Below, piece after piece: positions 1-8,798 of a stretch of DNA of 64,000 nt. Numbering within the stretch: position 1 is the first letter of the stretch; the number at the start of each line of letters is the position of its first letter. A program made the position numbers and the translations under genes. Source of the stretch: Aliidiomarina maris (GTDB taxonomy: Bacteria; Pseudomonadota; Gammaproteobacteria; Enterobacterales; Alteromonadaceae); the NCBI RefSeq assembly GCF_003987335.1, contig NZ_PIPK01000012.1:31896-95895 (forward strand), written 5' to 3'. Under the pieces are notes generated by a model. That model made no database searches. It saw nothing but the letters and a program-made list of their open reading frames with translations, and was not told the origin of the DNA.

Positions 1-2
1 TC

Positions 3-605
3 GGTACCGACGGTGAGGTGTCGCATGTCTGTATTTTAGTGTACGACGTAACGGACATCGTGACGTCACGGATGAGCTTAGAGCGCGCCAACCACCGCCT
101 TGAGGAGCTTAGCCAAACTGACCGTTTGACTGACTTGTTTAACCGCGGTCACTGGGAAGAGTGTTTAGCCTCCGAGTTTTCACGCCTGCAACGCTACACC
201 GGGCATGCGTCACTAATAATGCTTGATATTGATTACTTTAAGAAAATTAATGACACCCACGGGCACCATGTGGGTGATCTGGTGCTGCAGTGGATGGCTG
301 ATATTCTGAGGTTAAGCTTACGCGAAACCGATTTGCCAGGGCGCTACGGCGGCGAGGAATTTGCCATTTTGTTACCCCACACCGAGCTCGACGACGCTCG
401 TCAGTTGGCTGAACGCTTGCGTGAGTCCATCGCAAAAGCACCTTTCCAACACGAAGACATTGATTTTTTCATTACGGTGAGTTTAGGGGTGGCGAGTTTT
501 TCGTCACAATTCAAAACCCATACGCAATGGTTAGAGGCTGCGGATCAAGCGCTGTATGCCTCTAAGCACGGGGGACGAAACCGAGTAAGTACTGCCGATG
601 CTTAA
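3..605 (+). CDS. GGDEF-domain diguanylate cyclase, 5' end outside window
   Basis: C-terminal part of a diguanylate cyclase that would make cyclic di-GMP from two GTP. The frame is open to the left edge, so the true start and any N-terminal sensor are missing; the first residues seen (LVYDVTDIV) look like the end of a PAS fold, followed by a short helix leading into GGDEF. Counting from the GTG at 18, LDIDYFKKIND is at residues 69-79, the active-site GGEEF at 111-115, and RETD at 102-105 sits exactly five residues upstream, the place of the inhibitory I-site (RxxD). The family end motif ADQALYASKHGGRN is also present. Signature residues are intact, so I expect an active, product-inhibited enzyme. 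The input signal and membrane location cannot be judged from here. Confidence 0.93.
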   Translation, partial: GTDGEVSHVCILVYDVTDIVTSRMSLERANHRLEELSQTDRLTDLFNRGHWEECLASEFSRLQRYTGHASLIMLDIDYFKKINDTHGHHVGDLVLQWMADILRLSLRETDLPGRYGGEEFAILLPHTELDDARQLAERLRESIAKAPFQHEDIDFFITVSLGVASFSSQFKTHTQWLEAADQALYASKHGGRNRVSTADA

Positions 606-717
606 TACGGGCACTTGATAATTTAGGGCGTGAAGTCGTAAAGAATACGTAAACGACGCTGCAAGCTAAACCTCCATGACTAGGGTTTAAGTGAATTTGA
701 CACAGGAGGAACAAGTT

Positions 718-1344
718 ATGTTACGTACTTTCGGAACTACAACGTTAGCCGCCCTGATCGCAGCAACTTTCTCAGCTGGGGCGATGGCTCAGCAAGAGCA
801 GCGCACTCAAACTCAGCAACAGCAACAGCAACAGCAGCAAGAGCGCATGGGTGAGCAGCGCGGTGACGAACAACGTCGCTATGAAAAAGGTAGTAAGCAC
901 GACGACAAAACTATTGTCGAAGTACTGAATGAAAAAGACCGTTTTTCTAAGTTCAGCGAAGCCCTAGAGCAGGCTGACATGAAAGACAAATTGAATGATA
1001 GTGATTCGTACACGGTATTCGCACCCACTAATGAAGCTTTCGAGCGCCTACCACAAGGCACTTGGGAGCAGTGGATGGAAGATGATAACCGTGACCAATT
1101 ACGCGAAATCCTCAGCTACCACATCGTAGAAGAGCGCGTTAGCGTGGACGATATTGGCGAAGCACGTGAAGAACATGCGTCCATGCAAGGCGAGCAACTT
1201 CGGGTCGCCAATGCGTTTGGAAGCTTCACGGTGAATACTGCAAGTGTGACCCACGCAGACATTGAAACGGAAAATGGCTATATTCACGCGATTGACACCG
1301 TGCTAATGGATGCTAGCCGCACCGGGCGCCAAGCCGCAGAATAG
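718..1344 (+). CDS. secreted fasciclin (FAS1) domain protein with poly-Gln linker
   Basis: FAS1 domain protein of 208 residues, probably periplasmic or exported; bacterial FAS1 proteins are mostly linked to adhesion or matrix, but no specific role is shown here. I chose the ATG at 718 because a strong ribosome site (aggagga, 704-710) precedes it; an in-frame GTG at 691 lies upstream of that site. Residues 1-24 form a signal peptide ending in AMA. A low-complexity stretch follows, with nine consecutive Gln at about 33-41 and then a charged linker. The FAS1 domain spans about 63-200, with the typical YTVFAPTNEAFERLP and a later YIHAIDTVLM. A second FAS1 gene follows on the same strand, and a clear terminator closes this one. 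Confidence 0.88.
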   Translation: MLRTFGTTTLAALIAATFSAGAMAQQEQRTQTQQQQQQQQQERMGEQRGDEQRRYEKGSKHDDKTIVEVLNEKDRFSKFSEALEQADMKDKLNDSDSYTVFAPTNEAFERLPQGTWEQWMEDDNRDQLREILSYHIVEERVSVDDIGEAREEHASMQGEQLRVANAFGSFTVNTASVTHADIETENGYIHAIDTVLMDASRTGRQAAE

Positions 1345-1380
1345 TGACTTAACCACTTAATCAGTCTTGATGATACAAAA

Positions 1381-1404
1381 GCGATGCCTTGGGCATCGCT
1401 TTTT
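1381..1404 (+). terminator. rho-independent terminator after first FAS1 gene
   Basis: An 8-bp stem, gcgatgcc/ggcatcgc, with a 3-nt loop is followed by a T run and preceded by a matching A run. It lies 36 bases after the FAS1 stop codon. Confidence 0.88.
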
Positions 1405-1433
1405 CTTTATCTCCATTTCCTTCAATTTATTTT

Positions 1434-1467
1434 GTTAAACACATCTCGTTAAACACATTTTGTTAAA
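1434..1467. repeat. 14-bp direct repeat, about 2.4 copies
   Basis: Units of 14 bases beginning gttaaacacat occur at 1434-1447 and 1448-1461, followed by a partial third unit (gttaaag). It lies between the two FAS1 genes, upstream of the point where the second gene seems to have lost its start. Confidence 0.7.
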
Positions 1468-1571
1468 GAAGGTAAAGTTCATCTAAACACGCTTGCTGCG
1501 TATCAAAAACTTGCCCATGGTTAAAGACACAGTCACGTGAAGAGCTCGCCGAGCAGCAAGCGCAAGAAGCT

Positions 1572-2063
1572 ATGGATGAGAATCAACCAACGGATTTCTC
1601 TGGTTATACCTTAGCCCAAGCACTTGCAGAGCAACCCTATTTCGGTCAATTCCATCAGGCTCTTGAGCAAACAGGGCTGCTAGAGGAGCTTGACCCAGAG
1701 CAGTCGTACACCGTGTTCGCCCCTTTTGATGAAGCGTTCTCGCGTGTTCCAAGCGATGTACTCGAAGCATGGCAAGCTGGAGACGATGAAGAAGGCTACC
1801 GTGAGTTTATCGGTTATCACATTGTGGAAGGCGAGTACGACACCAATGCGTTATCTGATGACGCACAGGAAGTCACCACATTAAATGGCGAGACTGTTAG
1901 CTTGCGTACATTGTATGGCGCGATCATGGTCGAGCACGTCAGCGTTAATATGCCGGATATCCAAACCGCACAAGGCTACGTGCACGGTGTCGATGCAGTC
2001 ATTGCATCAGTCACATCAAGCTCGGACGACGATAGCGAAGAAATCGCCCAACGTGACGAGTAA
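1572..2063 (+). CDS. second FAS1-domain protein, signal peptide apparently lost
   Basis: A FAS1 domain of about 150 residues with YTVFAPFDEAFSRVP and a YVHGVDAVIASV ending, paralogous to the gene just upstream. Only an internal-looking ATG at 1572 is available and it has no good ribosome site. The same frame stays open back to a stop at 1473-1475 and reads like coding sequence just before the ATG (REELAEQQAQEA), yet contains no ATG, GTG or TTG there. An ATG at 1517 in another frame reads MVKDTVT and stops at 1538-1540, so one indel near 1535 would join it to this frame. The product as written has no export signal, which is odd for a FAS1 protein. Either it is a 5'-damaged gene or it uses an unrecognised start. 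The acidic C-terminal tail is intact. Confidence 0.6.
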   Translation: MDENQPTDFSGYTLAQALAEQPYFGQFHQALEQTGLLEELDPEQSYTVFAPFDEAFSRVPSDVLEAWQAGDDEEGYREFIGYHIVEGEYDTNALSDDAQEVTTLNGETVSLRTLYGAIMVEHVSVNMPDIQTAQGYVHGVDAVIASVTSSSDDDSEEIAQRDE

Positions 2064-2080
2064 CAACACTTCGCGGTAAC

Positions 2081-2743
2081 TTAGACGCTGGCTTGGGGCC
2101 ACGGAAGGTCCCATGGCTGGTTAAGTTTCGCGGTTAGTTCATCGTTGAGTGGGTAAAAGTCACTGTCAGGCAGCAGTAAATAGCTTAACTTTTCCCCTCG
2201 CCAGGTAAAACCGAGCGCAAGCGCATGCAACATCAGCCGCTGCGCAGGCTTTCCTTTGTAACGACTATCGCCAAGAATTGGCACACCAATACTTTTCAGC
2301 GCCACCCTTATCTGATGGGTGCGCCCCGTTAGAGGCTTTAGCACATATAGACGTGTGCCCTGCCCGGTGCCAAAACTAAAAAACCAAGTCTTGGCCGGCG
2401 CTTGCTGTGACTTCGTAAGGCGCCAACTTCCACCCCTTGCCTTTTCCATATCGCCTTGAATCGCACCTTGCTTCTTGGCTGGCTTATTACCTGCCACTGC
2501 AACATAGAACTTGTCTATCTCGCGCTGCTCGAACAAGCGCCCAAAAATAGCCGCCGCCTCAGCGTGCCGCGCCAGAATCACTAACCCGCTGGTGTCTTTA
2601 TCTAACCGATGCACAGGAAATAACTTCTCACCCACCAATGCTTCCACTTGAGTGACCAACCCAATGGCCTCGCCTTCTTGGTGCATATTTGTTCCTGATG
2701 GCTTAGCAATCAGGTAAAAATCCGGGTGAGTGATATAAATCAT
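2081..2743 (-). CDS. RluA-family RNA pseudouridine synthase
   Basis: A 220-residue enzyme that isomerises uridine to pseudouridine in rRNA or tRNA. The diagnostic motif HRLDKDTSGL is at residues 45-54, with the catalytic Asp at 48, and the later GRTHQIRVAL is also typical of the RluA/RluC/RluD/TruC superfamily. It lacks an N-terminal S4 domain and is shorter than RluC or RluD. It resembles the compact stand-alone branch (TIGR01621-like) rather than E. coli TruC. The target nucleotide cannot be told from sequence alone. The gene stands alone, convergent with the second FAS1 gene. Confidence 0.9.
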   Translation of the reverse strand: MIYITHPDFYLIAKPSGTNMHQEGEAIGLVTQVEALVGEKLFPVHRLDKDTSGLVILARHAEAAAIFGRLFEQREIDKFYVAVAGNKPAKKQGAIQGDMEKARGGSWRLTKSQQAPAKTWFFSFGTGQGTRLYVLKPLTGRTHQIRVALKSIGVPILGDSRYKGKPAQRLMLHALALGFTWRGEKLSYLLLPDSDFYPLNDELTAKLNQPWDLPWPQASV

Positions 2744-2897
2744 AGTGGGTGTAATCGCCGTTCAGTTGTTGCGCTGCGGGTTTTCGCGTGTCAGTTTGGC
2801 ACATAGTAACATGGTACATGCTGCCTGCACCTTGCCTAGCGACATAGTTAGTAGCATGATTCAATACAATAGATTGGCTAACAATTAGTGAGGGCTT

Positions 2898-3515
2898 ATG
2901 CTGCTGTATGAAATGGCGATTGCGCCAAACCCGCGTCGCGTGCGCATGTTCCTGGCCGAAAAATCCCTGCTTGATAAGGTAACGCGAGTCGAATTAGATT
3001 TGGCTAAAGGTGAACATCGTACACCCGAGTTTGCTCAAAAGAATCCGTTTTACCGCGTGCCTGTACTGGAACTTGATAACGGCAGCTGTATTGCGGAAAC
3101 CAATGCAATTTGCCGCTACATGGAAGACACCTTTACTCAAGCTCCCAATTTAATGGGCAACGATGCGCAAGAAAAGGCGCTAGTTGAACAATGGCTACGC
3201 TGGATAGACTTTGAGTTTATGGTGCCGCTGGGCGCGTGCTTTCAACATTGCAGTGGTTACTTCAAAGCCCATATGAACACCTTTCCAGACTTTGGCAAAG
3301 ACTGCGCCAGCAAGGTCTGGGCGTTTTTTGATTTTCTCGATAACCACTTAGAGCAGCACGAATTTATCTGTGCCGACCGTTTCACAATTGCTGATATCAA
3401 CGCCTACGTGACCGTGCAGTTTGCCAAAGTGGTCGATATTCGCATCCAACCGCGACATGCCCACTTGAAAGCATGGCATGATCGCATCAATAGCCGAGCA
3501 AGCGCGAAGGCGTAA
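2898..3515 (+). CDS. glutathione S-transferase family protein
   Basis: A soluble GST of 205 residues, probably cytoplasmic. The N-terminal thioredoxin fold covers about residues 1-80, with NPRRVRMFLAEK in the helix-1 region and the cis-Pro motif YRVPVLELDNG, followed by IAETNAICRYMED that contacts the gamma-glutamyl group. The all-helical C-terminal domain ends with the N-capping motif FTIADINAYVTVQ. The closest general pattern is the bacterial GstA/YfcG-like class. The substrate is unknown. The start is the ATG at 2898, preceded by gtgagggctt. The gene is monocistronic, convergent with the tRNA-Leu gene. Confidence 0.9.
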   Translation: MLLYEMAIAPNPRRVRMFLAEKSLLDKVTRVELDLAKGEHRTPEFAQKNPFYRVPVLELDNGSCIAETNAICRYMEDTFTQAPNLMGNDAQEKALVEQWLRWIDFEFMVPLGACFQHCSGYFKAHMNTFPDFGKDCASKVWAFFDFLDNHLEQHEFICADRFTIADINAYVTVQFAKVVDIRIQPRHAHLKAWHDRINSRASAKA

Positions 3516-3537
3516 ATATAATGTTTGAGAAAGTTTA

Positions 3538-3573
3538 TTGAGAGTCGTTGAGAGTCGTTGAGAGTCGTTGAGA
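3538..3573. repeat. 10-bp tandem repeat, three full copies
   Basis: The unit agagtcgttg occurs three times without a break (3541-3570), flanked by the partial copies ttg on the left and aga on the right. It fills the gap between the GST stop codon and the 3' end of the opposing tRNA-Leu. Confidence 0.9.
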
Positions 3574-3576
3574 TGA

Positions 3577-3663
3577 TGGTGCCTGGGGACGGACTCGAAC
3601 CGTCACGGGTTTAACCCCGGCGGATTTTGAATCCGCTGCGTCTACCAATTTCGCCACCCAGGC
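3577..3663 (-). tRNA. tRNA-Leu (anticodon CAA)
   Basis: An 87-nt tRNA gene. The acceptor stem gcctggg/cccaggc is followed by discriminator A and an encoded CCA (3577-3579 on the plus strand). The anticodon stem gcgga/tccgc carries loop TTCAAAA, giving anticodon CAA, which reads UUG. The T-loop GGTTCGAGTCC is normal, and the overall length with a long variable arm fits a class II leucine tRNA. No other tRNA lies beside it. Confidence 0.95.
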
Positions 3664-3887
3664 AATGTTTCAGGTTGAAACTTAGGAGGCTACTTGAAGG
3701 TTTTGCCCCTCAAGCGGTTTGCATTATACATTTCACTTTTATTGAAGCAAGCACAAAATGATAAATTCAGTGCGTATGCTTAAGCTTTAAGCAACTTAGT
3801 TGGTTTTGGCACTGTGTGCGCCGCTGGGCTGGAAATTCCATGCTAAGATGCGCATCTATTCCATCATGGTTTGATAAGAGTATGAAT

Positions 3888-4427
3888 ATGGCCACCACAC
3901 CATCACCTAACACTGGCACCCAGCCCAGTGCGCCCTATGACTTCGCAAACTTTCCGCGTGCAGGCTTTTTTCGCCGCATCGGCGCTATTGTCTACGACTC
4001 GTTAGTTGTCGTCGCGGTACTCATGTTTGCAGCGGGTATCGCCTTAGCTTTGGTAGCGGGTTTAAACGCAATCGGATTGCTGACTTTGGCTGAGGGCGCT
4101 GACCATGCCTCTGTACTTGAGAATAATTGGCTGTATCGCATTTACCTGATTGCGGTTTTGCTGTGGTTTTATGGTGGGTTTTGGGTGCGCGGTGGTCAAA
4201 CCTTGGGGATGCGCGCCTGGCGCCTTAGAGTACAAAACCACGACGGCTCTACCCTGTCCTGGCGTCAAGCCAGCATCCGCTTTCTCACCGCAGTACTTGG
4301 GCTTAGCAACCTTGGTGTGCTGTTCAGTCGCGATAACCTGGCATGGCAAGACCGCGCCGCAAAGTGCGAAGTGGTGCTGTTAAGTGTTGAAGCGAATCGC
4401 TCGATTACCTGGAAAAAGCGCAAATAA
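3888..4427 (+). CDS. RDD family membrane protein
   Basis: A small inner-membrane protein of about 179 residues with the RDD domain. The name-giving region GFFRRIGAIVYDSLVV begins the domain, followed by two hydrophobic segments, then the motif RGGQTLGMRAWRLRV and a third segment near the end. The start is taken at the ATG at 3888 because aagag (3876-3880) is then correctly spaced; the ATG at 3882 is too close to it. The Pro/Thr/Gln-rich N-terminus is cytoplasmic-looking. RDD proteins are poorly understood; some have been linked to ion transport or stress, and nothing here decides the role. Its 3' end overlaps the terminator of the opposing lptFG operon. Confidence 0.88.
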   Translation: MATTPSPNTGTQPSAPYDFANFPRAGFFRRIGAIVYDSLVVVAVLMFAAGIALALVAGLNAIGLLTLAEGADHASVLENNWLYRIYLIAVLLWFYGGFWVRGGQTLGMRAWRLRVQNHDGSTLSWRQASIRFLTAVLGLSNLGVLFSRDNLAWQDRAAKCEVVLLSVEANRSITWKKRK

Positions 4428-4444
4428 GCCAGCCTATTTGCGCT
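4412..4444 (-). terminator. terminator of lptFG, overlapping the RDD gene 3' end
   Basis: A 10-bp perfect stem agcgcaaata/tatttgcgct (4417-4426 and 4435-4444) has an 8-nt loop. Read on the minus strand it is followed directly by a run of five T (plus-strand A run at 4412-4416). The stop codon of the convergent RDD gene lies within the structure. Confidence 0.7.
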
Positions 4445-4451
4445 AAATGGG

Positions 4452-5525
4452 CTAGGTTTTCTGCCGCTGCATCATATAAATTGCGGCGGCTGCAAAAATA
4501 ATACTCGGTAGTATTGCCCCTGCCACCGGCGGTAAATGGTATACCTGTGCAATCGGGCCAAACACCTGGTTCGCCATATGAAAGACAAAGCCGGTAATCA
4601 CCCCAAGCAAGATCCGAGCCCCCATCGTCACTGAACGTAGTGGCCCAAATATAAACGACAACGCCACCAACAGCATGACAGCGACCGTCAGTGGTGCCAG
4701 TATCTTGCGCCATAACGCCAACTCGTAGCGGCTGGCATCTTGATTATTACTGCGTAAGTAACTGATGTAACTTTGCAAGCCGGTAATCGGTAGTGATTCT
4801 GGCCGCACGGTCAACACACCGAGCTTTTCAGGCGTCAGGCCTGAGCGCCACACCCAGCTCGCTAAACGATAATTTTGTAGTGCCTCAGTGCCCATTTCGG
4901 TGTAACGCACATCACGCACACGCCAGCTATCGTCAACAAACTGCGCGCTTTCGCCACGAATCACTCGCTCTAACTCACGCTCAGACGAAAACTGGTAAAT
5001 GGTGACATCCAGTAGCAAACCGGTGTCTTGTACTTCACCAATATTAATAAACTGGCTACCGTCACGGGCCCACTGGCCTTGCGGGCCACTAATCAAGCTG
5101 CCCCCAGAGATGGCTTGGGCGCGCAATTGACGGGCTTGCCCTTCCATCTGGGGTGCCACCCACTCACCGAGTGCGGTAATCAGTAACATCATTAGGATTG
5201 CTGACTTCATCACTGAGGCAACAATATTAAGGCGCGAGCGCCCTGCGGCCATCATCACCACCAGTTCACTGTTGCTCGCCAGCATGCCCATGCCGATAAG
5301 GCCACCGAGCAAGGTTGCCATCGGGAAGAACTGCTCGATGTCACGAGGCATGCTGAGTAACACAAAGGTCAGCACGTCCATCATGTCATAGGTGCCGCGG
5401 CCAATACTGCGTACTTGTTCAACAAACCGGATTAACGCACTCAAACCAGTGAGTACACCAAGGCTCAAACCTGTGGTGGTTAGAATGGTTTTGCCAATGT
5501 AGCGGTCTAAAATACTAAACATCAT
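4452..5525 (-). CDS. lptG: LPS export ABC transporter permease LptG
   Basis: An inner-membrane permease of the LptB2FGC machine that extracts LPS from the inner membrane and pushes it along the Lpt bridge. At 357 residues it matches the family. It shows the expected layout: one N-terminal membrane helix (ILDRYIGKTILTTTGLSL), two more helices up to about residue 120, a periplasmic beta-jellyroll region (about 130-265) and three C-terminal helices. Its ATG overlaps the lptF stop codon by one base (TGATG), so translation is probably coupled. lptG is second in the operon, as in other gammaproteobacteria. Confidence 0.95.
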   Translation of the reverse strand: MMFSILDRYIGKTILTTTGLSLGVLTGLSALIRFVEQVRSIGRGTYDMMDVLTFVLLSMPRDIEQFFPMATLLGGLIGMGMLASNSELVVMMAAGRSRLNIVASVMKSAILMMLLITALGEWVAPQMEGQARQLRAQAISGGSLISGPQGQWARDGSQFINIGEVQDTGLLLDVTIYQFSSERELERVIRGESAQFVDDSWRVRDVRYTEMGTEALQNYRLASWVWRSGLTPEKLGVLTVRPESLPITGLQSYISYLRSNNQDASRYELALWRKILAPLTVAVMLLVALSFIFGPLRSVTMGARILLGVITGFVFHMANQVFGPIAQVYHLPPVAGAILPSIIFAAAAIYMMQRQKT

Positions 5526-6631
5526 CAGCCGCGCCCTCGCAGCTTAGCAAGGGCTTTGTGCCCCATGGGCCGCCCTTTAAATACTAAAATAAAGCCAAAG
5601 ATTGCCAGCGCCACGTGAATCCACCATAGCCCAACACTGACTGGAATCGCACCGTCGCCCAGAGCCCGTTTCGCTGCCATCAACACTAAGAAATAGCCTA
5701 AGTAGATCATCAGCGCTGGGCCCATGCGCGCGAACTTGCCTTGACGCGGGTTAACCCGTGCCAGTGGCACGGCAATCAGGGTCAGCAGCGGCATCGCCAG
5801 CGGAATAGCAATTCGCCATTGCAGCTCTGCCTGCGCTTCATAATCGCTGCGCTGCATCAGTTCCAGAGTTGGAATCGATTCTAAACGGCGGCGTTCTTGG
5901 TCGATTTCCTGTTCGCGAATTTGCATTTGATAGCGACTAAACTCCATCACTTGATGGTCAAGTTCAGTCACATGCTGTGAATAACGACGGCCATTTTCCA
6001 GAATCAGCGTTTGCCCACCACTGCCATCGGAGCTAACCTGACCGTATTGGGCCATAACCACACTTGCGCGCTCACCGCGGACTTCTGAGCGTTCTGGCAA
6101 CTGCGCGACAAATACCCCTTCAAGGCGCCCGCCTTCGGCTTGTTGCTCAATAAAAATGACCGCATTTTGGCTGCTGGCTTGTTGAAAACGCCCAGTTTGC
6201 ACTGCGGTTAAACCCGCTTCCATGCGCGCACGCTCGGCAATTTGATGCTCTTGGCTCATCGCCCAAGGGCCAAGCCAAATAGTTAATACCGCAGTAATAG
6301 CCGCCAATACAGTGGCAAAGGCAAGCGTGGCGCGTGTGACATACCATTCACTCACGCCACAGGCATGTAATACCGCCATTTCGTTGTCAGCATAAATACG
6401 CCCATGCGCCATTAAAATGCCGAGGAACAAGCTGATAGGTAAAATTAACGCGGCGAGCGCGGGCAGTTGTAAGCCCAGCACCTGCAAAATTAAAGTCGCA
6501 GGCACTTGGCCTTCTGAGGCTTCGGTAAGCACGGAGACGAATTGCTGGCTGATAAAAATAGTCATCAGGACCACGAAAACGGCCAGCTGTGCTTTGAATG
6601 TTTCACGAATTAAGTAACGAAAAATGCGCAC
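5525..6631 (-). CDS. lptF: LPS export ABC transporter permease LptF
   Basis: Partner permease of LptG in the LPS transporter, 368 residues. It begins MRIFRYLIRETFKAQ, typical of LptF, has six predicted membrane helices (three before and three after a periplasmic domain at about 130-265), and carries a conserved region around WRIAIPLAMPLLTLIAVPLARVNPRQG (written here in part: residues near 265-295). The start codon is GTG (plus-strand cac at 6629-6631). It is the first gene of the lptF-lptG operon and is divergent from pepA, the arrangement known from E. coli and relatives. Confidence 0.95.
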   Translation of the reverse strand: MRIFRYLIRETFKAQLAVFVVLMTIFISQQFVSVLTEASEGQVPATLILQVLGLQLPALAALILPISLFLGILMAHGRIYADNEMAVLHACGVSEWYVTRATLAFATVLAAITAVLTIWLGPWAMSQEHQIAERARMEAGLTAVQTGRFQQASSQNAVIFIEQQAEGGRLEGVFVAQLPERSEVRGERASVVMAQYGQVSSDGSGGQTLILENGRRYSQHVTELDHQVMEFSRYQMQIREQEIDQERRRLESIPTLELMQRSDYEAQAELQWRIAIPLAMPLLTLIAVPLARVNPRQGKFARMGPALMIYLGYFLVLMAAKRALGDGAIPVSVGLWWIHVALAIFGFILVFKGRPMGHKALAKLRGRG

Positions 6632-6766
6632 GTATCAGTTCTCTTAACCTTGCGTTTTGCTGGAAATACGCAGATATTTAGGTAAACTTGTTGTTTTCAT
6701 AAGATTTAGCCCTGCAAGCATACATACAATGAGCAACTAAGCATGATTCGCTTTGCATTTATGTGC

Positions 6767-6795
6767 AACTAGTTGTCTCAGGGCAGGCGTATAAT
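6767..6795 (+). promoter_or_regulatory. candidate pepA promoter
   Basis: A perfect TATAAT lies at 6790-6795, 39 bases before the pepA start. The matching -35 position (about 6767-6772) is weak, so only the -10 box is well supported. Confidence 0.35.
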
Positions 6796-6834
6796 GCCAT
6801 GCTTGCTTGCAATTCACCAGAAATGGGAGTCACC

Positions 6835-8340
6835 ATGGAATTTAATGTCAAAAGCGGTAGCCCTGAAAAGCAACGCTCCGCGTGTATTGTAGTCGGTGTT
6901 TTCGAACCTCGCCGCCTGTCTCCCGCTGCCGAACAACTTGATCAAGTCAGCGACGGCTACATTAGTAACTTACTGCGCCGTGGCGACCTTGAAGGCAAAG
7001 CGGGCCAAATGCTACTGCTGCACAACGTGCCAAATATTTTAAGCGAGCGCGTGCTTTTAGTCGGCTGCGGCAAAGAACGTGAGCTTGACGAGCGCCAGTA
7101 CAAGCAAATTATTAGCAAGACCATTGCTAACTTGAACGAAACAGGGTCAATGGAAGCGGTGTGCTTTTTAAGTGAGCTACATGTTAAAGCTCGCGACACC
7201 TATTGGAAGGTTCGCCAAGCCGTTGAAGCGGCCAACAGCAGTTTATACACCTTTAACCAGCTGAAAACCAAGAAAGAAGAGCCTCGTCGACCGCTTAGAA
7301 AATTGGTATTTAACGTGCCAAGCCGCCGTGAATTGAATTTAGGCGAGCGTGCAGTAAAGCATGGTCTGGCGGTAGCGAAAGGCGTCAGCTTGTGCCGTGA
7401 TGCAGCCAACATGCCACCCAATATTTGTACCCCGGTATGGTTAGCGGAACAGGCAGAACAAATCGCAGAGCAGTACGATAATTTAAATATTGAGCGAGTA
7501 GACCGCGACGCTATGGCCGAGTTAGGTATGAATGCCTACTTGGCGGTATCACAGGGCTCAGCCAACCCACCGATGATGACCTTAATGCATTATCGCGGCG
7601 CGAGCGATGACAAAGCACCAATAGTGCTGGTCGGTAAAGGTTTAACCTTCGACTCTGGCGGTATTTCAATTAAGCCGTCAGAAGCGATGGACGAAATGAA
7701 ATATGACATGGGCGGCGCCGCGGGTGTGCTAGGTGCCATGCAGTCACTGGCGGAGCTGCAATTGCCTATCAACGTCATCGGTGTTCTAGCCGGGTGTGAA
7801 AACATGCCGGATGGTAAAGCCTATCGCCCTGGTGATGTATTGACCACAATGTCTGGACAAACGGTTGAGGTGCTGAATACGGACGCCGAAGGTCGTTTAG
7901 TCCTGTGCGACGCGCTGACCTATGTAGAGCGCTTTAACCCAGACGTGGTGGTTGACCTGGCGACCTTAACTGGTGCTTGTGTTATCGCTTTGGGCGCTCA
8001 CGCGAGTGCGGTGTTAAGTACGCATAATCCGCTTGCCCATGAATTGATTAACGCGGGTGAGCAAAGTAGTGACCGCGCTTGGCGTATGCCGCTGTGGGAC
8101 GAGTACCAAGACATGCTGGACAGCCCGTTCGCGGACATGACCAACTTAGGTGGCCGCCCAGCCGGTACTATTACTGCCGCATGTTTCTTATCGCGCTTTA
8201 CCAAGAAGTACCAATGGGCGCACATGGACATCGCTGGCACCGCTTGGCAAGGTGGTAAAAATAAAGGTTCAACTGGGCGCCCTGTGCCACTGTTGACCCA
8301 GTTTTTATTGAGCCGCGCTGGTGAAGTGGCTGGCGAATAA
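6835..8340 (+). CDS. pepA: leucyl aminopeptidase PepA
   Basis: A cytosolic M17 aminopeptidase that removes N-terminal residues from peptides using two metal ions. The ATG at 6835 is chosen because of the upstream tgggag site and because it gives 501 residues starting [12 protein letters not shown], close to the E. coli protein (503). The N-terminal macro-like domain is followed by the catalytic domain with metal ligands in [15 protein letters not shown] and the family signature NTDAEGRL at residues 348-355. In E. coli PepA is also a DNA-binding protein in Xer recombination and carAB control; whether that holds here is not visible. It is the first gene of the conserved pepA-holC-valS cluster, with holC beginning two bases after its stop. 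Confidence 0.97.
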   Translation: MEFNVKSGSPEKQRSACIVVGVFEPRRLSPAAEQLDQVSDGYISNLLRRGDLEGKAGQMLLLHNVPNILSERVLLVGCGKERELDERQYKQIISKTIANLNETGSMEAVCFLSELHVKARDTYWKVRQAVEAANSSLYTFNQLKTKKEEPRRPLRKLVFNVPSRRELNLGERAVKHGLAVAKGVSLCRDAANMPPNICTPVWLAEQAEQIAEQYDNLNIERVDRDAMAELGMNAYLAVSQGSANPPMMTLMHYRGASDDKAPIVLVGKGLTFDSGGISIKPSEAMDEMKYDMGGAAGVLGAMQSLAELQLPINVIGVLAGCENMPDGKAYRPGDVLTTMSGQTVEVLNTDAEGRLVLCDALTYVERFNPDVVVDLATLTGACVIALGAHASAVLSTHNPLAHELINAGEQSSDRAWRMPLWDEYQDMLDSPFADMTNLGGRPAGTITAACFLSRFTKKYQWAHMDIAGTAWQGGKNKGSTGRPVPLLTQFLLSRAGEVAGE

Positions 8341-8342
8341 GT

Positions 8343-8783
8343 ATGGCAACAGCGACGTTTTACCTGCTGGATGATATTGGCGATGCACAATTGCTACCGT
8401 TTATTTGCCAGCAGGTAAGTCACTTCTTCCGCCAAGGTCAGCGCGTGCTGGTGATGGCAGAAGATCAAGCACAAGCTGAGGCGCTGGACGAGCTGCTGTG
8501 GCAGCTTCCTGTCGATGCATTCGTGCCCCATCACTTAAGTGGTGAAGGCGGCCAAGGCAGCCCGGTTGAAATCAGTTGGCCACAACAGGCCAACGCAGCC
8601 ATGCGCCAAGTGGTCATTAACTTGGCCACGCAAGCGCCCAGTGTGGCAGCAAGAGCACAACGGGTGGTCGATGTAGTGCCGGTCGAAACCACCCAGCGCG
8701 CCGCTGCTCGCGAACGTTTTAAGCAATATCGTCAATTTGGTTTACAACCACACACGGCGCATGCCGAATTGACCCGTAACTAG
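8343..8783 (+). CDS. holC: DNA polymerase III chi subunit HolC
   Basis: Chi subunit of the clamp-loader complex, which links the replicase to SSB through the psi subunit. It has 146 residues, the usual size. The N-terminus TFYLLDD and the internal motif FCRQGQRVLV-like region (here FFRQGQRVLVMAEDQAQAEALDELLW in parts) fit the family, as do DAFVPHHLSGEG and the acidic and aromatic residues around it. Identification rests strongly on its position between pepA and valS, the standard proteobacterial arrangement. The spacing of two bases to pepA and 15 bases to valS implies one transcript. Confidence 0.92.
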   Translation: MATATFYLLDDIGDAQLLPFICQQVSHFFRQGQRVLVMAEDQAQAEALDELLWQLPVDAFVPHHLSGEGGQGSPVEISWPQQANAAMRQVVINLATQAPSVAARAQRVVDVVPVETTQRAAARERFKQYRQFGLQPHTAHAELTRN

Positions 8784-8798
8784 ATAACGAAGGACATT

